The notes beneath the pieces are model-generated. The model was not told the DNA's origin. It did not search any database and saw only the letters and a program-made list of their open reading frames with translations. The translations under genes were made by a program, and so were the position numbers. From NCBI GenBank assembly GCA_025267735.1, contig CM046303.1:30976380-31040379 (forward strand): a DNA stretch of 64,000 nucleotides. The letters run 5' to 3'. Shown one piece after another: positions 28,301 through 43,300 of the stretch (positions are counted from its first letter, which is position 1; the number at the start of each line of letters is the position of its first letter). The stretch is from Mactra quadrangularis (taxonomy: Eukaryota > Mollusca > Bivalvia > Venerida > Mactridae).

Positions 28301-31300
28301 AAAAATATAAAATAAGCTAAAGTTTAATAGATTAATGCTAGACTCTGCTTAGATTATACAAGCACTAATATAAGCAAGAAATTGTTAGTAAAAGATGTTA
28401 AAACTATGGAACTCAGAAATCGGAAATGACAACTTGGTATTAGGTTTATCTGTCAGTAATGAATACTTAATGCCGAGCTCACATTGTCTTGGAGTGCAGC
28501 CTCGATATGTCCCAGAGCAAACTAGGACTACAACTATAGCAATGCAGTAAACAACCTAATTAACCTGGATAATTTTGGCTTTATTTTTAATCGTCTTCCC
28601 ACTTGATGCTGAAACCTCAGTAAACCAACATGGCCTGTGTACAAGGTGGAGATACAGTGGCTCCCAAATTGGCCACTGGATTTTCTTCCTGGTGCATACC
28701 ACTCCACCGGCTATATTGCACCAGGGCATACATCAAGACAGTGTGAACTAGGCATTAGAGAGCATTTATATTGTAGCGTTTCCTTCAAACAACAATTGCA
28801 AACAATGAACAACAATCTCTAAAGGTACAGTTAAATGTGAAATGGGGTTTCCAAAAAATACCAACAAAACAATTATCTGAAATAAATTATCACAAAAAAT
28901 GTGAACAAAATTTTAAGAAAAAAATCATGAAATGTGTATAAGATAGACATTGATTGCATAGTTTGCAGTTGTTGCATATCATAGTGGACACTCGTCATAC
29001 TGACAATGACGTGTCATGGCCTTAACAGGATTCAGTAAAAAAGACATTATGAAGATTGGAAAGTTGTTTTTTTATCAACTGGTGAGTAGGAAGACAAGAT
29101 TAGTTAGCAAGGTATAAACACACACAGCAAGTCAAAGGGGACAAACATGTACCATTCTGTCTCTATACATTGAAATCTTACCTTCTCTCTAGCAGCTGCC
29201 AGGGCATCTAACTCATCTTTTAGTTTACCAATTTGTTCCAACAATTCAGTAGGTACACCTGTAATTTATATACATATAGTATATGATATACAGTAAAGTT
29301 CTATTATAAAGATCACTCTTAGGGATCTTCATTAGATTTAAACTAAGTTGCTCAAATGGACAACCACCTATATGTTTTACTTGCCATAACCAAATGTTTA
29401 ACAGCAGTTACAAGTTGCCTAATACTGGGAAAAGGGTCGTCAATAGCTATAGGGTGACCTTTAACGCCGAGTCCTGGCCTTTGGTATTTATAAGTTAAAT
29501 TTGAGAAAAGAAATGTTTCTATATTGAGACCATTTCACTATTAAGATCAGATCAGAACAGAAGAGAACATTTTATTAGCAGTGTCACCATTACAATAGTT
29601 TGGCAGTACATCATTTTGATGAGCCTAATAGTAGAATGTTACTGTACTGGCATAAAAGAACATGATTTGTTATACAATGATGAAACCACCATTTACCATT
29701 TCCCTATAACACCCACCTCTCATAACAGTCCCCTTGTAGGCATGCCCCTTCTAATGGATTTTCCAATTGATATATATCCCTTCCTACAACAGTTATCTCT
29801 CTAAAATAGCCAATCTATGATAGTTAAGCAACTACCGTATTTTGACGTATAAAATACGCATTCGTGTATAATACGCACCAAAAAAATTGACTAAAATCTG
29901 AAGAAAAAAACTTTTTGACGATTTTTCGGTAAAGTCGTAAGGAAAATTTCGGCCGATTTTTCAACAAAATCGAAAGTTTCAAAGATCGCAAAATCACACT
30001 CTGTCATGAAACACACTTAAAATAACTGTGTTACGCCCTATCAACCATACAATCATTTATCTATAAGTGATTGGTAATTTAAAAATATAATCATTAAAAG
30101 GTAAGTCAATTTTAGATGTTCTCATTATCAAACAATTGCCAAACATAGTCAAACAGTTCAGTGTACTAACATTGTTTATATTTATATATATCCATTAAAA
30201 ATCTTGTAAATTTGGGCATATAATTCAATTTTAATCTGATAAAGTCGCATTGATTTTTTTCGGTTGAATTCATTTATTAACAGTGCATAATTTTTATTAA
30301 AAGGCATGTCTTTAACTTGTATTTTTTTTTTAAATTAAAAAATCGCAGTAATAAAATTGTTATCAATGAATCTATAATTTATTTGTCTTTCCAAAAATGT
30401 ATATTTTTATAAACTAATTAATCTTTATTCTATTTCTTTTTACTTAAAACCGACCAACAGCTCTCAATAATTTACTAAGACATCGACAGTCACTATATAA
30501 TTATGGTTGGCGGTAAAACATCAAAGAAGCCGATACGCCTTTACTAAGTTCAAAGATACGAAGAGCAGACACACATTGATATAATTGTTAAACTTTTCTT
30601 AAATCACACATTAGAATTGAATTATATGCCCATTTATTATTAGATCGTTTATGGATATTTATAAATATAAAAAATGTTAGTACAATAAACTGTTTGGCAA
30701 TTGTTTGATAATGAGAGCATCTCAAAATGACATACCTTTTATTGACGACAATTAAGTTTACTCAAACTGTCAAACAAGGTGCAATTATCCGTCATAGCCT
30801 GACCTTCTATGCATTAATTAACTGCCAACTTACAATGCTTTCATAATAACAATTGACATGTGTCAAGTTTGTATATTAAAAAATTTAATCCTTTTGTTCG
30901 CTGATTGTTTTTCACACATCATATAATATGACGCTTGGCAAGTAAAATTGAGTTATTGCTTGATTAAACATAAACCTTTTTACCCCATAAATTTATACAA
31001 ACGAACACAAATTAACAACAAACACGGAAAGCAATCATTTCATAATATTTAACTTCTAAATTAAAATTTATTATGAATTAACAACAACATTCACAACGTT
31101 ACAATGAAAGAAACATCGGCAGGTCAAATAGCGCGATCGCTAGTTTTTATCATTAACCCGTACATAGTCCGGGTTTTACAGAATTACTTCCCTTTTAAAA
31201 TACGCCATTTGCAAATTTTGACGATTTTTCATCTACGACTCGGCGATTTTTCGTTGTTTACGGATAAAACACGCATAAAAAAATGAAGTCAGATTTGGAG

Positions 31301-34300
31301 GAAAAAAAGTGCGTATTTTATACGTCAAAATACGGTAAGCACTGTATAGGGATACAACATAATATTCTCTATTAAATCCCCCTACCCTGAGAAATATCCC
31401 CATTTTTGGAATAAAGGAACAACTTACATATTTCATGTCGTAATTTCACTTTTTTCTGATACACTTAATAATGCACTCCTTTTGGACTATGTAAAGCTCC
31501 ACAGGTGTTTAATAGGGTATATATGGTATCAATCATAGGTACTTTGTTAAAGTGCATATTACTTCAGATATAAGATGGGACCACAACAATGAAAACAGTG
31601 ACAAAACATAGCCTATAATGTAACATAAGCAGTCATGCAATGCCTTTTGAAAATCAATATCATAAAATGCACGTTTTGAAGTTTGTTTTATTTTTTTCTA
31701 CTTAGACTTCAATAACACCAACTGTTAAAATATTTCATTGGAATTTCAAGTGTGTCTTTTCTCTACCCATTTAAATATGATGCACAATGGAAACAGGAAG
31801 CATCGAGTGTCAAGCTCAACAGGAAAACATAAATAAAACCTATAAACATTATACTACAGCCTTATTCAAACAAATGTCATCAATTTCTATTGAAACAGTT
31901 CGAGCAAATATAACAAAAATAAAAACCGAAATCAATAATATGAAAATATTTCATATTCAATAACACTAGCGTCAAATGATTGAGAAAAAAATCCCCTTGA
32001 GAGTATAATCTTTAGCTATAGGTCCTATGACATAATCAATGTATAAAATGATTCTTTATTTACCTAGTCCTTCTAAAGCAGATTTGTCCAATTTGTTTTT
32101 CATTTCCTCCTGTAAAACAATCAAGAGTTTCAAGCATTATGGGTAATCTAGGGAATCTAAGGTGACGTCTGCTACAAAGTTACAAATCAATTACAATGGT
32201 ATGTAATGACATCATAATGCTGACCATGGAGTTTTGTCATGAAATATTTTCCATAGCCATGCTCCCACTACCTCTGTATCAAGTAGAGCAGACGTCAGCC
32301 ACTAGCCAGGGTATGGGCTTAGTACTAAATTAAAAATTTGAGCCTGGACTAATGGGCTAGGCTTAACATTAAGTGATGTTACCAAAAGTCAGCACTAAAA
32401 TTAGCAAGTTTCCAGTCTAAGCACTAATCCAATTTATTATGCTTTATAGTGACAGGCAAAAACTATCAACTAGCCTGACAAAATGAAATCAGAAGTTTCA
32501 CTAGCCCTAATCAGTTTCCACTAGTCCCTGGCTTTGGGCTAGAGAGTTAAGATTGATTGATATGATTGATTGTCTTAACTTCTACATGGCATTGAAGATG
32601 CAGGCTACAGATATGGCAAAACATTGAATGATGTCATGTTAAGAACAGTAGGGTCTAAAAATGACCCCAATAACTAAGTCTAGCCATGAGACAACAGTCA
32701 TTGCCTTAAGCTGTCTTGAGTATTAGGCCAATTCATTATGTTACAGTAGAGGAAAAAATTATTAACCAGACAGACTGTACGATAAAAGTCATATTCACAT
32801 GCTCGGAAGAAACTTTCACTAGCCCTGGATTTTGCACTAGTGGGTTGAGGTGATACATGTATAAATGTCAAAGAAGTCTGTGTCATTTTGGGCCAAAACA
32901 CCATTTTTGGAAAAGGGGCCTCATGGAAAATAAGTGCGGTTTTCACTTATTTGGGGAAAATGGACCCACTTCATTGTCAGAAAAAATGAAAAAAAAAATT
33001 AAATTATAGGTGTTACAAAATCAGTAAGATAATCCAGTAAATTATTCAATAAAAGAAACAACTTTGTTTCCAAATTGAAAAAAAATCAAATCTTTGTTCC
33101 TGACCTTTCTGAGGCCTAAAGTAGTTTGGAAATTTTTTGTGGGACTGTGAAATTTCAAAATCAAACTGGGGGAAAAAAAAGTTAGACTTGTTTGGGGAAG
33201 CAGCCTTTTTTCGGCTTCTACTAAGAATAGTGTTTTAACCCTGCAATTAGACTTCAAAACACATGAGAACTTAGAAAAATAATGTTTACTAATGAATAAA
33301 ATAAAACATTTAAGAAATTTAATCTAACCTCAAGGTCATCAACACGTTTTTTCAAGGTCACATGATCCGAGTCAAGTTTTCCAAGACGTTCAAGAATGTC
33401 TAACAATTGTTCCGATGGTCCAGGGGTGCTAACTCTTGATACTGGTCGAGACGATCCGGGTCTAGATGGCTGGAAAATAAATCAACAAAATTCTATAAAA
33501 ATCACACTAAATTTTATCAAAATCACACCAGTGTGATTTATTTATCACAAATAAATAATAGGTCTTTGTCTAAATCTAGATCTATAAGGTTTAGGGACAT
33601 TAAATTGGAATATTAGCTATTAAACTTGGTACTAATTAGTTCTAATACAAAACTAAATAAAAACTGCCTTTAAAATAAGTATGAATAAACTGTTTGGGTA
33701 TATATAATATTAATAATAACACATGAGTTATACAACAAAAGTTAATGTGATTATTTAAATGTATAAGCAGGCTTAAGTACTATAATTTATAGTACTTATA
33801 TAATACTGGATCAGATATTTGTTTGAAAACTTGGACAAGTATAATAGTTTGTTCACATTGACTGCTGATGATAAATAAGAATTTTAATATCACTGTCACC
33901 AAATTTACCAGTTAGCCACATTAAAGAAACTAACGTATGGTATTTTCTTGTCTGTCAGAGGTAAATGTGAACAAGCTACAGGGATATAGCTTCTTCATAT
34001 TGGCTATAGACAAGAAGTTAAGTTTCATTATATTTCTCACCAAATCAATCAGTTAGAAGTGTGATATGTACTTATTTGTTTTTAGGTAAATTTAAACAAG
34101 CTTCAAAGTGGAGGGGGAGGGGGGTTATAATGTATCCATGTATAACATAACAGAGGAATGATAAAAAGACTGCTTATTTTAATAGCTCATATTTTGAATG
34201 TCAAAGGATCTTGGATGTAAAAGGTCAATGATTATGCCATTAAAAAACATGGCATTGTCATGGAATTTTTTTTCTATAAATACAGGCCTCCTAGCAAAGA

Positions 34301-37300
34301 TTTTAAAATAATGGTTTAATTTAAGTTCAAATTTTCAAAATATTTTGCAGTGTGAATCCCCCCCCAAAAAAATAAAACACCCCAACAAATATTGGTCTAT
34401 ACATTTAATATTGGTATTACAGACAAATAAAGCTAAAAGTCAAAGTCTAGTCTATATTCATCAATAAATTGATTAAGATAGGTTATACAATGTATTAATT
34501 TAAAGTTGCCAGGTTGAAACCTTGTTAAACCCATCTTTTCATTGTACACAAAAGGAAAGGAAGACAAATGATGTAGGAATGTACCATGAAAGGAAGATCA
34601 ATAATATGAATATCTCATCTATTAAATTCATGATGAGTATGTTTTTACTTATTTTCAATGTAACACTGGGTGATGACCCCATCAAAATATTGTCTATTCA
34701 TAAGTATGTAGATAATTACTGTTTTCTAAATAAAGACAGTTAGATAAGAAGTTTTATGTTTATTTATCGTTTTTATCATCATTTTTTTATCGTTTTTTAT
34801 CACCATGAACAAGTAAAATCTTCCCATTGATTTGACGTACATTACTTTAACTCCTATCATGTCTTTTTGATAATTTTAAGAACCTATGACTTGTCAAGAT
34901 GTTGTATAGTTTGGCAAAATTAAACATATAAAAAATTGTAACAACCCAATCTATAACATTTGAAAATAATTAACAAACTGCCAATCAAAGCATTGAATGG
35001 TTTGTTTTTTTGTTGGGTTTAACGTCGGTAGCAACACATTGTATAGGTCATATAACGGTCAGTCAACCTACTCACTCCTCCTGGAAAGGCTGAAAGTCTG
35101 GATTTAACTGTTAATCAACTATTAAGCACATATATTCGTTGGTGACTGACAACTGCCCTACATAATTAAAAATCATTGAGTCATGAGTATTTAAATCATA
35201 GGGGTAAATGTATGTGCCACAGACAGTTGAATAACACTTATCAATAGGTAATGATTAAAATTTTAATATAAAAGTACAAAATGTCAGCCATATAATAACT
35301 TTTGTCTATACTTTTGACAGTCTGACCTCAGTCAATATATTGACTGCTGGTAATCCCTATATAACTTTTTCAACCAATTAAAAATAAAATTGAATTTTAA
35401 ACAATTAAACACTTGAGTATATTTTGCAACAAAGTAATCGTGGGAATTACTTATAACATAGTTTTACAGAGTCTTTAATTAAAGTTTGTTTTAAAAAAGT
35501 AGCCTAGGTAAACAATTAAATTGATTAAAAATTTTGAACAATTTTAGAATTACATTTTGTACATATATTTTAACATAAGAATATACAGTACAGAACATGA
35601 CAGAACATTATAGAAGAGTAGAAATAATGTCACATGAAAATAAAAGACAAAAATCAAGAGTAAGGACTTAAAGGAATTGTCTTGGACTTCCCTTCGCCAG
35701 GTGGTATTGCAAGCCATTGAACAAAGGAACATTTAAGTTGGCAACATTACAATGAACAGACTATGCAACAGCCCAATGTTTAATAATTGCAGTCCTAATA
35801 GAATTTACATAAAAGGGACAGAGACCAATAAACCAAAAGAAGAGCCACTTCTAAGAAAATGTGGTTTGACAAAAAACATATAAAAAAAGTTACAAAATCT
35901 TTAAAGACAAAAAGTTACAAAATCATAATTTATTGTTAGAAGAAGTCAATACAGTACAGAGAAAAAGAAAGAATTCTGCTTTTTTGAAAAATTTTTTAGT
36001 TAAAATCTGATGCTATCAAAGCTTCAGGACAAACTATCTAAGAAGTACCTTCACCTTAAACCATTCTCTTTTATTTGCAAACCAAAACAATGTTAATGCT
36101 TACTATATCTATAAAATTAGACTGAAAATTTATACAGCAATACAAAGTTATTGCATGAAATATCACAGGCTAAATCAAAACAGTCATAACTCAAGTTAAA
36201 AAAAGAGTGAGTTACGACTGTTTTGCGCTAAGCCCTCGATATGCTAAACAACTAAAGCTATACATGAACACTAATTATACAGTATTCATAAAGCCAGCAA
36301 TGGTTATACAAGTATTATCTACAATTATATGAAAGCCATGTTTGTTTGTTACAATATCGCAAACTATCGGCTATAATTTGTCAATAATAACAAGCTTCAG
36401 GGAAAAGATAATGAATAAACTTAATTAGTAACCTAAAGGCTTTGAATAGAAACTAATTTCTGTGATAACCATTTTTCCATGGTTACAAAGCTGTAAAAAA
36501 TGTCATTAAGTGAAAAATTGTGACATTCCACCATTAAAGCTTCTCTTTTACCCGTCACCATTGAGAAAAATAAATTTGTGAAATAACACACATCTAAATT
36601 GTGTAGCCAGAATTATCTGACCAAAAAAAAGCATTTTCAAACTTGTATGATATAATAATAGAACGGAATTCAGAGCATTTCTTTTATCAGAGTTACTATA
36701 AATAACTTGTATCTATTAATAACCCATGTTACTATAAATAGAATGTATTACTATAAATAGTAACAATTTTGAAAATTTGAACTAGACCATTTAAAATTAC
36801 AGGGTAAAAATTCAATATGCAAATGCAGCATGAATTAACTCAGAATAAATAGGCTAAAATGATTTAATCTTAACTAGAATGAATAAGAATCTGTGTAGAA
36901 ATCGAAGAAATGGCTTCATTTTTTTTTCGTTTAAAATTTCTTTAAGACATGCCAAACATTATTGTTACATGCTAACAAACTACATTACACAGTACATAAC
37001 AAACATATAAATACATTTAATTACATATACATGGGTACGTGCATTGAGAACATGCATTTGTTCATGCTCTGAAATGGTACATAACTAGTAACATATATCA
37101 GAGGACATTTGATGAATATTTTTATGGGTGACCGCTCCATTATGTATAGCACATTTATCATTTTGTTCAATCTTACCCATATCCTATAAGATTTTGGTTT
37201 TCCCTACAAACAATCATACAACACGTTACATTTAAACACAATACAACTACAAACATGATACATTTAGCTCATTTAGGATAAATGAGACCTTGTTTGCATA

Positions 37301-40300
37301 GAATACTGCTTAAATTTGTCGAAAGCTATCCTCAACAACCTGAAGTTCTAAAGAAATTATCTTGCCCTGAATATTTTTGTGTTAATTTGGATAAATACTG
37401 TAATTGGCAAGGCAAGTTAAAATTCTGTTGAGGCAATATTATATTATTGTCAAGAAGTTTTATACAACATTGCAGAGACTATAAATGCCCAGAAAACAGC
37501 AACGTTTAGTTTGGTACCTGATTGATTGTTTTCTACTAAGGACCATAATATAAATGAAATATGTAAAATTGTAAAATAACTCACACCATTTTATACAAAG
37601 AAAAAGTCATGCATAAAACACAAAAATCACCATAAAAATTATCAAAGTTACAGTCATGCAATATGTAAAATACAAGTACATTTTAATGCCATAACGATTG
37701 TTCAACCATTTTCATGCAACATACATCAGTGGTACACAGGGTTAAAAAATATATCAAGATTATTATTTGAACTTACATTCCTACTAGAGGAACCGAGGCG
37801 TCTCTGAGGCAAAAATATAATCAAACATTATTTTAAGTTTACAAATTCTACCATGGAATTTCATGCACATAGGTATTTAACATATTGTATACGCATTGCA
37901 AAGTTTTAAATCATTTTGTGTTTGTTTCTTATAAAGTTTAATGAAAGAAGATAATCCGAAGATATTTTGAGAAACTTAACCAAGTGGTCAAAATATAAGA
38001 ATGAAGTTCTTTGGTATTTGTTACATTTTATGCTGTCACAACAGTCCCAAAACCTTTGAGAACCCTTTTGCTTAATCAAATAATTATGATTGGCACTATT
38101 ATCAAATCTGCAGGAGAGCTATGTTTTTGATTTCAAAGAAAACTGATATAGACTATAGTTTGTATGACATACCAAAAGAATTCTCCTGAAAAAAGGACTA
38201 AAAGACATCAGACAGAGAGGGCTATGATTAATGTCCTGACATAAGCAGTGCTATCTAATGATTAAAGATTGTATCAATGTATCTTGGTGTCAATGTTTCT
38301 TAATGGTTTCTTTATTGTTTTTTATCATTTCTTTATAGTTTTTCCACAGGCTCCGTTGTGAAGATATGACGTGTAAACTCATTGCTTGTTTTACACGATA
38401 ATTTAAAATATTCATGATCTGAAGTGCCAGTGCATAATCATACTTTGATCTTCCAGACCAGTCTATCACTACACATGACAGCCAGATTTCATCAATAATA
38501 AAACATCTGACACATTGAAATTTCTGTTATGATTTATATGAAAACATAAAAGCTTTGTGAATGACACTTTAGAAGATTTTAGCAAAGAAACAATATGTAC
38601 CCGATGTCAAGCATTCTTCAATTTTAATAAAATAAAAATTTTACGGTTCAAAACTAGCACAAAATAATTTTTAGAGTATACATCATAACATTTTTATGTA
38701 TCAAAGGGCTTTCGAGTATGAGCTTTCATTTGATATAATGCAGAATAATATAAGTTTACCAAAGTGTACTATGTAAAAAAACTAGAATAAATAAACAACA
38801 ATGTAATACCAAACCCATAAAAATATCAGCAAAAATGATGCACCTTACAATGAAATCAAAAATTAAATAACTTGCAAAAATTATCATGTTTACAGTACAA
38901 GCCTGTCATCGGCTTCAAAATAGTCACATGTATGTAAACTATCAATGTAAGAATTTAAATATACTGCAAACTTTGTAATACATATATAACAATCTATAAA
39001 TCTTCAAAACCCATTGTGTGTTATAAAATCTAAACTTAAAACCCTACTTATCATATCATTTAGTGCCTAGGGTTTATACTCTCAAACAGGTATGGGACGA
39101 AAAAATGAAAAAAAAAGTATTTAAAAAAATGTCCCACTCATTTCAAGAATCCATTGAAAAAGAATATTTCTATATATTGAAAATATATTTCTAATACTAA
39201 ATCTTTATCAAGTATATTATTCATAAATTTCTAATCGATAAACCTGCTTTAATTATGGAAAATCATCATAGAGTAAGTAAAAAGTGTTAAAACATGCTTT
39301 CAAACTACACTAAAGACAAATTTGAACTATAAATGAGACCTAAGCACAGTCTAAATGAAAACCATTCAAATAAATCTAAAACCAATTTCAATGCAAGTTT
39401 AATGGATTAATGAATATATAAATACAGAATTAAATAGCAAACAAAACACCAGTTCACAGACATAAACAACATCCCAGAAACCAATACAAAAAAATAAGTT
39501 AGCGTTAAAATGGTACAGTTAGTACTTAGCCCCTTACTCGTGTTTTCTGAAATAAAATATATAATATGGATAACATTAAAGCAACTATATGAAGATAGTT
39601 TCATTAACAGTAGACTTGAAAACTGTTTTACAACCATGAAGTTATTTAATTATTACATGCATTAAAGGCACAATTAACCGTTCAAACCTTTCTGCTTTCT
39701 AAATCTGAGTTAGACAAAATGTCAAATTCTTAAAAAAGTGGGGTACTTTTATAAGAGCACACTATATTCACACTATATCCTGATCCAAAATAGTTTAAAA
39801 ACTTAATTATGTAATTCGGAGTAAGTTTTCTCTCTAATAAGACTTCATCTTAAAAAAATTATTTTGATCAAAATTAATGTTTCAAGTATTGACAACCAAA
39901 TTCTACTTTCGGTTTCGATCTACTTTCAGTTTGAAATAAACAAATGACATGAACATATCTAGGCAATTTTTGCATATATTTAAAAATTCTTGTTCATAAG
40001 AGGTGATTGAAATGGATAAATGTCTTTTTTCTTTGCCGTCAAAAAAAACAGAATTACTTTTGATATAGGGGCTTTAAAAGAGCGATTCCTACAATGATAT
40101 AAGAAGTATCAGTGTAGCAAAAAATAAAAATTTTGCTGCCTTTTTTGTACGAATATTTTACATTGCCATAATACACGACTTGTAAATGAATGCTATTAAT
40201 ACAAAAAGATAAAATAATATCAAGAAAAAATTCATCCAGTACCATTCTAAAAAGAATGTAAAAGAATCATAATAAATAATTATCATTTTGAAATAGAAGG

Positions 40301-43300
40301 TTGTTTATCTTATACATGTATAATATGAAAAAAATGTTTTTAGAGTTGATGTGAATGAATTAATGGCAATCTCACTTTCAAAAATAGCTATATTGTAAAA
40401 CGTAAAAAAGCATTGAGTCATGCTAAAATCATTGCTCTTTCCACAATTTTCTGAGTCTATGCTATTGCTAACAAAATGTTCTATTTCTACAAAGCACTCT
40501 ATGATAGACATCAAATGCAAGGCTTGCATGTGCTAGTTTGCAGCATTGCAGCATAGCAGGCATAACTTTGGCTATCTTGTTTTCTAAGGATGAAAATGGT
40601 CAAGATTTTTTAGCAGCACAAACATAAAATCATAAGACTTAACTGAACATCAAGGACAGCTGAAAGCACCGAGCATTTCATAAAGAATTTGAAAAGCAGT
40701 GCAGTGTATTGGTACTTGGTTTTAAGACATCACTACTTAGCACTGGCTAGATTGCTAGTGGCGCCTAGAATCATCTACATGAACAGTAAACTTTACAATA
40801 TTTTTAAACCAATTGTCTCGCCTATTTATTAATGAATATCAAGCTTGTAATACTTGGAATGCAATCAATCAACAGTGTACAAAAAATGTATCCTACAAAA
40901 CATCGATGTTGTGCTTACATTTTATAGTTTGCTATAAGCAAAAAGCCGAGTTTATTTTTTAGATTTTTATTTTTTAGATATTGAATAGCCTCAGTTACAC
41001 TTTAAAAAGTGTCCCAAAAAATGTTGCCAATTGTAAAATTTTGGCAATACTTTTGGAATTTTCATCTTCTATTATCTAGCGAATAAACATTGGTGCCATT
41101 TTTAGGCAAAACATCACTGGTCTACATTTTAATACACAGCTAAATACATGTGACACATGTAAATTGTATTCACATACTTCCACAACTAAATCAGGAACGG
41201 ACCATTAAAATTCCTAGATAGTTATGCTAATCATTATTCTAAATCTATCCACTATTCAAGGTATTACCATATCTACAGGTTAAGTTTGATAAGAATTAAA
41301 TCATGAATAATAATGAATTAGACTTTGATTGAAACGGACAATTCACACTTTTGTCTGAATCCTGTAAACTCAATAAATCATTCAATGTATATATGGACAC
41401 ATTAAGACTTTTATTCAATAAAATATGTTGACTTTTAGATGACCTGAGATTTGATCAATGTTACAACATTTAACAAAGTATGTCGACATTGTTTAACATT
41501 TATTAATATTTCTATTATTGTTTTCCACAGTAAGTTCTATATAATATTAACCTGTTCTTATGAATACAGTTCAATTGGCCTTACTACTTCAATACAAAAA
41601 TTACGTGTATGGAAATTAATTAGCATCAATTGTGATAAAACTTATTTTGCTTATTTCTTTAAACTATACAGGGTATGACGCTAACAGTGTCCCAGGATTC
41701 CAAAAACATGGGAGAAATCCCAGTGATGCTTAGCTGGGAATTCAGTCAGGATCCCTTTAAATTGCCATATTCTTACTAGAAGACTAAATCCGGAATTCAA
41801 ATATTTGGGTTTTCCCCTTCGGTACACACAGACTTTCACCATTACAAGGAAAACACGTGTACAAAGAACAATAGGGTTTAATCCATAGTTCGTTCTATTT
41901 AGCAATAATGTGTAGAAAACTTTGTTTGTACCGACTGTGCACGGACGGGTAAACCCATAAATTTGAATTCTGGATTAGGTCTATTTTGAATTCAAAACTA
42001 GTGACTGCAATTCTGTATCTATTTTTTTTGCCTTTTATTGGAGGTACCCTCAGCAATAAGGTGGAATCTCTGAATATCCAACTAGAGATTCCTTCCAGAT
42101 GCCTGATAAAAACTGTATTGGTGCTGAACCCTGCTAAACATGCCAAACTCTCTCTCTCTATGACCGAACTTAATTAACATATTAATCAATAATTTACAGT
42201 TACATTTTGTTCCCAAAATAATAATCACAATATGAGCACATAGTACTGTTTCAAGCCACTAGTTGTCTTAGATCCAGAAAAGAACTAACAATTGTGTAAA
42301 GTAGTCATACAAGCATGATAATAAATTTTGAACAATCATAACAAAATGAAGATGTTATTTACTTACAGGTTCAGTTTGACTAGACATTTCAATGACAACT
42401 CTTTCTTGTGGTGTTAAATCATCACGTATTCCTCTCAAGGCATCTTCTAAGGCTGGCCATGTTACAAATTGATTGATTTCTTCAGGTGTTGGTAATAGAG
42501 CAAATTTCTCACGGAGTTCTTTCTGTAATACAGTCAAAATATGAAATTTTGTTGTGTTGTGTTGTATTGTGTTGCATTGAGTTTCATTGGTTTGGTGTTT
42601 TGCATAGAATTGCATTGCATTGGGTTGCATTGTGTTGCATTCTGTAGTGTTGATTAGTGTGGTTTTGCATTGTATTGCAAGTATTGTATTGTATTGTATT
42701 GTATTGTATTGTATTGTATTGTATTGTATTGTATTGTATTGTATTGTATTGTATTGTATTGTATTGTATTGTATTGTATTGTATTGTATTGTATTGTAAT
42801 AAGTTTCAATTATTAAAAAAGGCAACAAAGCATTTTTGTACTTGACTGATGGGTAAGTTGTAATGAAATATCACAGAATTTGCCTAGTCTCAGACTCAAC
42901 GTGTATGCAAATCAACTAATACATAGATCAACTTATTTCTGAGAAAATAAGGTAACCCAGCATGTTTATTGGCAAGAATGGGACGGTCAGACAAGGCATT
43001 AACTCAGTAACACTGTTTAAAATAGTACCAACTGTTTAAACTCTATGGTTGGGCAGAGCCAAGCTCAATCTTCCTTGTGAGCTTCATAACAACAATATTT
43101 ATGTAGTATAGGTTGTTTAGGATAACTTGAGAGACAAATTTAAACAATATTCTATGTAAACAATGTCTCATGTTATCCTAAACAAGCTATATGCACAGCA
43201 AGCATTATAAACATAAAAGGAAAATATTTATAACATATATATATAACAGAGGATACTTGATAGGCATTTATCCAGTATTACTTACAGTCACATTTTCTAG

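Larger units (their letters stand above)
33470..37776. other. Large intron between exons 5 and 6
   Basis: 4.3 kb with a SINE A (34999-35180) and a hairpin element (36176-36233). An eight-C run lies near 34348. Nothing else was recognised and no gene was seen. Confidence 0.5.

Noticed and set aside
42523..42828. Apparent protein extension of exon 4 into a YNTIQ repeat
   Set aside because: The repeat is a TATTG microsatellite upstream of a proper TTACAG acceptor at 42522. The in-phase join to exon 3 needs that acceptor.
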